Shown here piece by piece: positions 59,225-64,000 of a stretch of DNA of 64,000 bases (the first letter of the stretch is position 1; the number at the start of each line of letters is the position of its first letter). Below the pieces are notes generated by a model. It was not told the origin of the DNA, searched no databases, and saw only the letters and a program-made list of their open reading frames with translations. A program made the position numbers and the translations under genes. Origin of the DNA: Paenibacillus_E sp040812395 (GTDB lineage: Bacteria > Bacillota > Bacilli > Paenibacillales > NBRC-103111); contig NZ_JBFNXH010000013.1 in the NCBI RefSeq assembly GCF_040812395.1, forward strand, positions 62,001-126,000, read 5' to 3'.

Positions 59225-60691
59225 ATGAAAATGATTTCCTTTTCGACCTCTTCAAAGCAGCATTCAACAGAACTGCTCACGCGGTTAGCTTCTGGGGATT
59301 TGACCATTCTACAGAGTGAGCCTCCCCGCAAGAAGCGTGCGTTCACGGATTTGGTACATCAAACCGCGCAGGGCTTGAAGTCGCTTATTCGCATTGTTGA
59401 CCGTTCCTCATCACAGCTGGATGATCAAATGGAGATTATTCGATCCTCCTCGGACACAATCTCTCATCAGGTTGAAGGTGTGACAAGCACCATTCGGGAG
59501 ATTACAATAGGCATTCAAGATTCCGCTGAACAGATCCAAGAAGCTGCTTCACAAATGAGTCAGATTCACTCTCTCTTGGGTCAAATACGCCGCGACAATG
59601 AAATCGTTGTATCGGGGGCGGTTGGTGTATCGGACGAGCTTGTTGAAGGGAAGCAGGAAATCGCTGATGCGGCTGAACGTATGCGTCATTTGAGTGCAGA
59701 CAGTAAAGAGATGCATACAGCTATGGGGCAATTTAACGTAGCATTGGGTAAAATCGCGGAAATAACGAAAATGGTGGAAGAGATTTCAGGCCAGACGCAA
59801 TTGTTGTCATTGAATGCCAATATTGAAGCTGCCAGAGCCGGTGAACACGGCAAAGGATTCGCAGTGGTGGCGCAAGAAATATCCAGACTTGCCGTCCAAT
59901 CGAAGATGGCAACCTCACATATCAGCGAACATCTGCATACCATAGATGCTTATGCGCATACACTCGCCAATTCCGTAAATGGAATTAAGGATACTGCCGA
60001 ATCAGGTGCGGAAGTCATGGACAAGGGATTCGAGCGGTACAGCAAGGTGGAGGCTTTTATTACAAGACTGTGCGTCCGTATAAACAGCGTGGATCAATCC
60101 ATATCGGACGTTACTGACAGCACTGTGGCTGTATCGGATACGGTGCATCGAACGTCCGCTCTGTTTGAACAGATAGCCGCAGGAAGCGAAGAAGTGCTGG
60201 CATCCGCAGAGCTGCAGCAGCGCGGTATCGTAACCATGAATGAAACTATACGTGGTGCGCGGCGCAGCAGTTTGTCGCTGAGATCAGCTGTATCCCAGTT
60301 CAAGCTGCCCCAAACGGCCCATGCACATCCGCTTAAAACATATGTGGATGCCTGGATTGAACGTGCAATCGGTATCCGCGCTGTTATGGTGGAAATGATT
60401 GAATCCCGTGATCAGGTTCGTTCCCGGCTCTGGTACGAAGAAAAAACAGTGCTTGAAAATGAGCTGCAAATTTGTACGGCGAAGCTTTCGGGCGCTAGTA
60501 TGAGGCCTGAAGATTTGCAATATTTTCGAAAGTTGCAGGAGGCTTGGCAATCCTTTCATGAAGTCAAGGAACAGAATGCGAAATGGGTGCTTCAGGGTGA
60601 GTATGAAAAAGCGCAGCAATCACTGATTAATCAAGGTCGATCACGCTTTAAGCGGGCGCTTGATCTGGCACAGGAATGGATTGACAGTTAG
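59225..60691 (+). CDS. Soluble methyl-accepting chemotaxis protein with C-terminal helical domain
   Basis: A 488-residue receptor with no membrane helix or signal peptide. An N-terminal stretch of 45 residues is followed by the MCP signalling coiled coil (about 50-360), whose tip EISGQTQLLSLNANIEAARAGEHGKGFAVVAQEI is well conserved and binds CheA/CheW. After it comes a helical domain (about 365-488, containing YVDAWIERAIGIR, VRSRLWYEEKTVLENEL and WVLQGEYEKAQQSL), similar in pattern to four-helix-bundle sensor domains. Usual receptors have the sensor first. The ligand is unknown. Ribosome site AAGGGAGAAG. Terminator at 60689-60728. Confidence 0.88.
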   Translation: MKMISFSTSSKQHSTELLTRLASGDLTILQSEPPRKKRAFTDLVHQTAQGLKSLIRIVDRSSSQLDDQMEIIRSSSDTISHQVEGVTSTIREITIGIQDSAEQIQEAASQMSQIHSLLGQIRRDNEIVVSGAVGVSDELVEGKQEIADAAERMRHLSADSKEMHTAMGQFNVALGKIAEITKMVEEISGQTQLLSLNANIEAARAGEHGKGFAVVAQEISRLAVQSKMATSHISEHLHTIDAYAHTLANSVNGIKDTAESGAEVMDKGFERYSKVEAFITRLCVRINSVDQSISDVTDSTVAVSDTVHRTSALFEQIAAGSEEVLASAELQQRGIVTMNETIRGARRSSLSLRSAVSQFKLPQTAHAHPLKTYVDAWIERAIGIRAVMVEMIESRDQVRSRLWYEEKTVLENELQICTAKLSGASMRPEDLQYFRKLQEAWQSFHEVKEQNAKWVLQGEYEKAQQSLINQGRSRFKRALDLAQEWIDS

Positions 60692-60728
60692 CCCATGAAA
60701 AACAGATTGGTAAACTGGCTTTTTTTTT
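60689..60728 (+). terminator. Terminator after the chemoreceptor gene
   Basis: AGCCCA / TGGCT with a long loop, followed by eight to nine T. Confidence 0.6.
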
Positions 60729-60788
60729 CGCATTTCGATAAAATATAAAGTAGCGATGTTTTTATCGATGTGTAGGAGTGTGTAGACG

Positions 60789-61139
60789 ATGAGCGATTGT
60801 ATTTTTTGCAAAATTGTTGAGGGTGTGCTTCCTTCAAAGAAAGTTTACGAAGACGATGAGGTGCTTGGCTTTTACGATATTGAACCAGGCGCTCCGATTC
60901 ATGTGCTGATTATTCCTAAAAAGCATATTCCTTCATTGGATGCTGCATCCTCGGAAGATTGGGCTGTGCTTGGTCAAATTCAGAAAGCCGCGCAGCAAAT
61001 TGCTCGCGAATTAGGCGTCGAAGAATCGGGTTATCGCGTTGTTACTAATATAGGAGCTAACGCAGGACAAATCGTACATCATCTCCATTATCATCTTATG
61101 GGAGGGGCCAAATTGGCTCCATTAGGAGTCGCAAACTAA
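60789..61139 (+). CDS. HIT-family purine nucleoside phosphoramidase-like protein
   Basis: A 116-residue Hint-type protein. It starts SDCIFCKIVEGVLPSKKVYEDD with a conserved Cys pair, and ends with the histidine triad HHLHYHLMGG (H-x-H-x-H). Hint enzymes hydrolyse AMP-lysine or AMP-amino acid phosphoramidates. ATG preceded by a GTAGGAGTGT ribosome site. Length is standard. It lies directly before rpsU, a linkage found in many Bacillales. Confidence 0.95.
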   Translation: MSDCIFCKIVEGVLPSKKVYEDDEVLGFYDIEPGAPIHVLIIPKKHIPSLDAASSEDWAVLGQIQKAAQQIARELGVEESGYRVVTNIGANAGQIVHHLHYHLMGGAKLAPLGVAN

Positions 61140-61167
61140 GGTAGAAAAAATCTTGGTGAGTTTCAGA

Positions 61168-61196
61168 TTGACACTCTAATTACTATAACCTATAAT
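61168..61196 (+). promoter_or_regulatory. SigA promoter of rpsU
   Basis: TTGACA (61168-61173), a 17-bp spacer and TATAAT (61191-61196): a perfect match to the housekeeping consensus, giving a leader of about 48 nt before the rpsU GTG. Such strength fits a ribosomal protein gene. Confidence 0.92.
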
Positions 61197-61251
61197 GAGA
61201 TTTGATGAACCGCTTTGTCTTGGACGGTCTGTTCGGAGGGAGGGAAAACTG

Positions 61252-61425
61252 GTGTCAGAAACTCGAGTTCGCAAGAACGAAACTATAGATGCTGCACTTC
61301 GTCGCTTTAAGCGTTCCATCGCTAAGGATGGCGTTCTAGCAGAGGTTAAAAAACGCAAACATTATGAGAAGCCTAGCGTTAAGCGTAAGAAAAAGTCAGA
61401 GGCTGCTCGTAAGAGAAAGTTCTAG
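61252..61425 (+). CDS. rpsU: 30S ribosomal protein S21
   Basis: A 57-residue, Lys/Arg-rich protein. It starts at GTG with GGAGGGAGGG upstream and reads MSETRVRKNETIDAALRRF, then KRSIAKDGVLAEVKKRKHYE and KPSVKRKKKSEAARKRKF, the S21 pattern. S21 binds near the 3' end of 16S rRNA and helps initiation. Transcribed from a consensus SigA promoter 56 bp upstream. yqeY follows 8 bp later, as in B. subtilis. Confidence 0.97.
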   Translation: MSETRVRKNETIDAALRRFKRSIAKDGVLAEVKKRKHYEKPSVKRKKKSEAARKRKF

Positions 61426-61433
61426 GAGGCAAC

Positions 61434-61877
61434 ATGAGCTTAAGCGAAAGATTGAACGAAGATATGAAGCAAGCGATGAAGAGTCAGGACAAGTTCAAAC
61501 TCTCTGTGATCCGTATGGTTCGTTCTACTATCAAGAATTCAGAGATAGATCTGAAGAGAGCCTTAGATGACAATGAAGTGCTTGATGTTCTTACTCGTGA
61601 GATCAAACAGCGTAAGGATTCCCTCCAAGAATTTACGAAAGCCGGCAGAGACGATCTGGCCGACAACCTGAAGGCAGAACTTGTTATTCTAGCTGAGTAC
61701 ATGCCGCAACAGCTTTCTGAGGAAGAAGTGAAAGCCATTGTACAGCAGACCATCCAGCAAGTTGGTGCTTCTTCCAAAGCGGACATGGGCAAAGTGATGA
61801 CGGCATTAATGCCTCAGGTAAAAGGACGCGCTGATGGTAAACTTATCAATCAGTTGGTTCAACAATTGTTAGGCTAA
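61434..61877 (+). CDS. yqeY: GatB/YqeY domain protein
   Basis: A 147-residue helical protein. MSLSERLNEDMKQAMKS, LSVIRMVRSTIKNSEI, LAEYMPQQLSEEEVKAIV and GKVMTALMPQVKGRADGKLI are standard YqeY motifs. The domain equals the tail of GatB that contacts tRNA, but the stand-alone protein has no proven role. It is cotranscribed with rpsU and ends at a terminator (61895-61940). Confidence 0.95.
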   Translation: MSLSERLNEDMKQAMKSQDKFKLSVIRMVRSTIKNSEIDLKRALDDNEVLDVLTREIKQRKDSLQEFTKAGRDDLADNLKAELVILAEYMPQQLSEEEVKAIVQQTIQQVGASSKADMGKVMTALMPQVKGRADGKLINQLVQQLLG

Positions 61878-61894
61878 AATGAAAATATGTATGA

Positions 61895-61940
61895 AAAGGC
61901 CAGGTGAAAGTAATTTCTCCTGGTCTTTTGTTATTTTTTA
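61895..61940 (+). terminator. Terminator after yqeY
   Basis: AAAAG-CCAGG and CCTGG-CTTTT pair with one mismatch, followed by GTTATTTTTT. Confidence 0.75.
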
Positions 61941-62026
61941 CCAAGGAAACGAAACAGTTCTCTTATTCAAACGTACATAGTATTGATAAACGATCTGAGA
62001 AAAATTAAGGGAGGGAGTGAACGACA

Positions 62027-62686
62027 ATGTTTGCTGATCATTTATCTGCCTTTCTGACTCATCCGGTTACCGCAACCGTACTCTTGGTGGTTGGTATTGT
62101 TGGCATTGCGCTGGAACTGCTTTTTTTCAGCGGCGGTCTGCTAGCCGCAGCAGGAATTGCCGGTTTCGCGCTTTATTTTTTAGGTTATTATTTAGCGGGT
62201 TACGCAGGCTTTGGCGATTTGGCGATCTTCGGCATTGGTATCGTGCTTTTGATTTTAGAACTCGTTGTACCTAGCTTCGGGATTTTAAGTGTGTTAGGCG
62301 CAATCTGCCTATTTGGCGGAGTTCTGATGGCGGCATCAGATCCCAAAGAAGCAGCCATCATGCTAGGCGTAGCATTGTTGATCGCTGTTATCGCGATCGC
62401 ATTCGCCATTAAATACTTTAAGCATCGCGGCATTTGGAATCGTTTTATTTTGAAAGAACAGTTGACAACGGAAAAGGGGTTTATTTCCAGCCCTGATCAT
62501 TCGTATCTCGTTGGGATGAAAGGTGAAGCCTTGACTCCATTGCGGCCAGCTGGGACAGCCCAAATCGGTGGAGAAAGGGTCGATGTCGTTGCAGATGGGA
62601 CCTTTATTGCGAATGGCAAATCCGTTCTTGTCATACAAGTTGAGGGAACGCGGGTTGTCGTTAGAGAAATCGATCAGTCGATGTAA
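62027..62686 (+). CDS. NfeD-like membrane protein, short form without protease domain
   Basis: A 219-residue protein: four or five membrane helices (about 15-145; GIALELLFFSGGLLAAAGIAGF, LLILELVVPSFGILSVLGA) and a C-terminal OB fold (about 155-215; LVGMKGEALTPLRPAGTAQIGGERVDVVADG). The NfeD OB fold binds flotillin-like partners; floA follows after 66 bp. B. subtilis YqeZ, at the same place, has an extra N-terminal ClpP-class protease domain that is missing here. The start at 62027 follows GGGAGGGAG, so the gene is complete. Confidence 0.93.
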   Translation: MFADHLSAFLTHPVTATVLLVVGIVGIALELLFFSGGLLAAAGIAGFALYFLGYYLAGYAGFGDLAIFGIGIVLLILELVVPSFGILSVLGAICLFGGVLMAASDPKEAAIMLGVALLIAVIAIAFAIKYFKHRGIWNRFILKEQLTTEKGFISSPDHSYLVGMKGEALTPLRPAGTAQIGGERVDVVADGTFIANGKSVLVIQVEGTRVVVREIDQSM

Positions 62687-62752
62687 GTGAAATTGGCTAT
62701 GAGTAAATTTTTCGAAAACTTAATTAACGAACTATGAGGAGGATTTACTTTT

Positions 62753-63736
62753 ATGGAACCAAGCTTGTATTTCTTGCTTCTCGCGGCGGTCATTATTATT
62801 GCGCTTGCCATTTTACTAAGCGTCGTGCCAGTTATGTTATGGATTTCGGCACTCGCATCGGGAGTGCGCATCAGCATTATTACATTAATCGCTATGAGGC
62901 TTCGCCGCGTGACGCCAAGTAGAATTGTAAACCCGATGATTAAGGCCACCAAAGCGGGCATTGATCTAAGTATTAATCAACTTGAGAGCCATTTTCTTGC
63001 AGGCGGTAATGTAGACCGCGTTGTTAACGCGTTGATTGCAGCGCACCGTGCAAAAATTCATTTGGAATTTGAACGTGCAGCAGCTATTGATCTCGCGGGG
63101 CGCGATGTATTGTTGGCTGTTCAGATGAGCGTAAACCCTCGTGTGATTGAAACGCCAAATGTATCCGCCGTTGCGAAAAACGGGATTGAAGTCAAGGTTA
63201 TTGCACGGGTAACGGTTCGTGCCAATATCGACCGTTTAGTTGGGGGCGCAGGCGAGGAAACGATTATTGCTCGTGTCGGGGAAGGGATTGTTACAACTGT
63301 CGGTTCCAGCGATTCGCATAAGGATGTATTGGAAAATCCTGATTTGATCTCCCGAACGGTGCTGGGCAAAGGCTTGGATGCGGGAACTGCATTTGAAATC
63401 CTGTCTATCGATATTGCTGACGTAGATGTAGGTAAAAACATTGGGGCAAACTTACAAACCGAGCAGGCGGAAGCTGATAAACGGATCGCTCAAGCTAAGG
63501 CAGAGGAAAGACGCGCTATGGCGGTGGCTGCTGAGCAAGAAATGAAGGCGAAAGTTGTCGAGATGCGCGCAAAAGTTGTCGAATCTGAATCTCAGGTGCC
63601 TTTAGCTATGGCGGAAGCGCTACGGAGCGGTAAACTAGGCGTGATGGATTACATGAATCTTAAAAACATTGAATCCGATACGCAAATGCGCTCTACACTT
63701 GGCAAATTAAATGAGGATAAGAACGATAAGATATAA
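62753..63736 (+). CDS. floA: Flotillin-like protein FloA
   Basis: A 327-residue membrane scaffold: an N-terminal hairpin membrane segment (about 5-30), then an SPFH/PHB domain (INPMIKATKAG-like start, ARVTVRANIDRLVGGAGEETIIARVGEGIV) and a C-terminal Ala/Glu-rich coiled coil (about 235-290, QAEADKRIAQAKAEERRAMA), followed by a LGKLNEDK tail. FloA organises functional membrane microdomains. ATG follows AGGAGG by 9 nt. Operon nfeD-floA. Confidence 0.96.
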   Translation: MEPSLYFLLLAAVIIIALAILLSVVPVMLWISALASGVRISIITLIAMRLRRVTPSRIVNPMIKATKAGIDLSINQLESHFLAGGNVDRVVNALIAAHRAKIHLEFERAAAIDLAGRDVLLAVQMSVNPRVIETPNVSAVAKNGIEVKVIARVTVRANIDRLVGGAGEETIIARVGEGIVTTVGSSDSHKDVLENPDLISRTVLGKGLDAGTAFEILSIDIADVDVGKNIGANLQTEQAEADKRIAQAKAEERRAMAVAAEQEMKAKVVEMRAKVVESESQVPLAMAEALRSGKLGVMDYMNLKNIESDTQMRSTLGKLNEDKNDKI

Positions 63737-63799
63737 TGGGATGTTTACTTGACGTTTGATGATAACAAGCTTTTGTTAGAAATCTAAAGGGGGTGCTCG

Positions 63800-64000
63800 G
63801 TGGAACAGTTGATCTTGTTCTTGTTCAAACATTGGTACCTTGCGATTATTCTTGTGACGCTCTTCTACCAAATAAGAAATAAATGGGTACATGCGGATAA
63901 AAGAACTTTTAAGCCGCAGGGAATGCCCTCATTCGGCGGGAGTCCTGGGGACGCGAGTAAGCCCGTAGAGAGACCGAAACTGGCGCCAAGTCCCAAAGCA
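63800..64000 (+). CDS. Membrane-anchored protein after floA, partial (right edge)
   Basis: GTG at 63800 with AAAGGGGGTG upstream; open to the last base (67 codons). One membrane helix (about 5-22, LFLFKHWYLAIILVTLFY), then a basic stretch and a Pro/Gly/Lys-rich tail (PSFGGSPGDASKPVERPKL). It sits where B. subtilis has yqfB, ahead of yqfC, yqfD and phoH, but homology to YqfB cannot be judged from this part. Function unknown. Confidence 0.7.
   Translation, partial: MEQLILFLFKHWYLAIILVTLFYQIRNKWVHADKRTFKPQGMPSFGGSPGDASKPVERPKLAPSPKA

Overview
The window is chromosomal core DNA from an endospore-forming Bacillota, most likely the Paenibacillaceae. The basis is spore genes (gerA/gerB type, gpr, spoIIP, an exosporium-like protein), B. 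subtilis-like gene order, secreted proteins with copper-amine-oxidase-N stalk domains, and an archaeal-like (Group III) chaperonin inside the dnaK operon. No rRNA, tRNA, CRISPR array, insertion sequence or prophage was recognised.

Layout. 1-1.9 kb (minus): a gerA-gerB germinant receptor operon running off the left edge. 2.4-4.3 kb: an ECF sigma factor and its membrane anti-sigma factor behind an ECF-type promoter. 4.5-31.9 kb: the block known from B. subtilis as holA-rpsT-gpr-spoIIP-yqxA-lepA-hemW-hrcA-grpE-dnaK-dnaJ-prmA-rsmE-mtaB. It is interrupted by (i) a TIR / pseudo-TIR / microprotein cassette between gpr and spoIIP, (ii) a GNAT acetyltransferase before hrcA, (iii) a Group III chaperonin between hrcA and grpE, and (iv) about 7 kb between dnaJ and prmA with a dispersed repeat, a secreted alkaline phosphatase and an ABC/FtsX/lipoprotein set with a His-rich loop. 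32-37 kb: Na/Pi symporter, RlmI-type methyltransferase, a pseudogene scrap, CitA-type citrate synthase, repeat units and an Rrf2 regulator. 37-49.7 kb: addB-addA-sbcD-sbcC. 49.8-60.7 kb: accessory stretch with a trypsin-fold protease lacking a signal peptide, a GH26-like secreted protein, a second copy of the long repeat, an orphan secreted protein, an exosporium-like protein, a TetR gene joined in frame to an FAD oxidoreductase, a second-type RsgA GTPase and a soluble chemoreceptor. 60.7-64 kb: hit, rpsU-yqeY, nfeD-floA and the start of a membrane-anchored protein.

How it works together. The core genes serve protein quality control (HrcA/CIRCE, DnaK system, chaperonin), translation (LepA, PrmA, RsmE, MtaB, S20, S21, RsgA), sporulation and germination (GPR, SpoIIP, GerA/B) and recombinational repair (AddAB, SbcCD). 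The best candidate for an undescribed system is the three-gene cassette at 7266-8855. It has an intact CAP12/PycTIR-like TIR protein with the expected glutamate, a translationally coupled partner with a degenerate TIR fold lacking that glutamate plus a C-terminal sensor-like domain, and an overlapping 56-residue protein.
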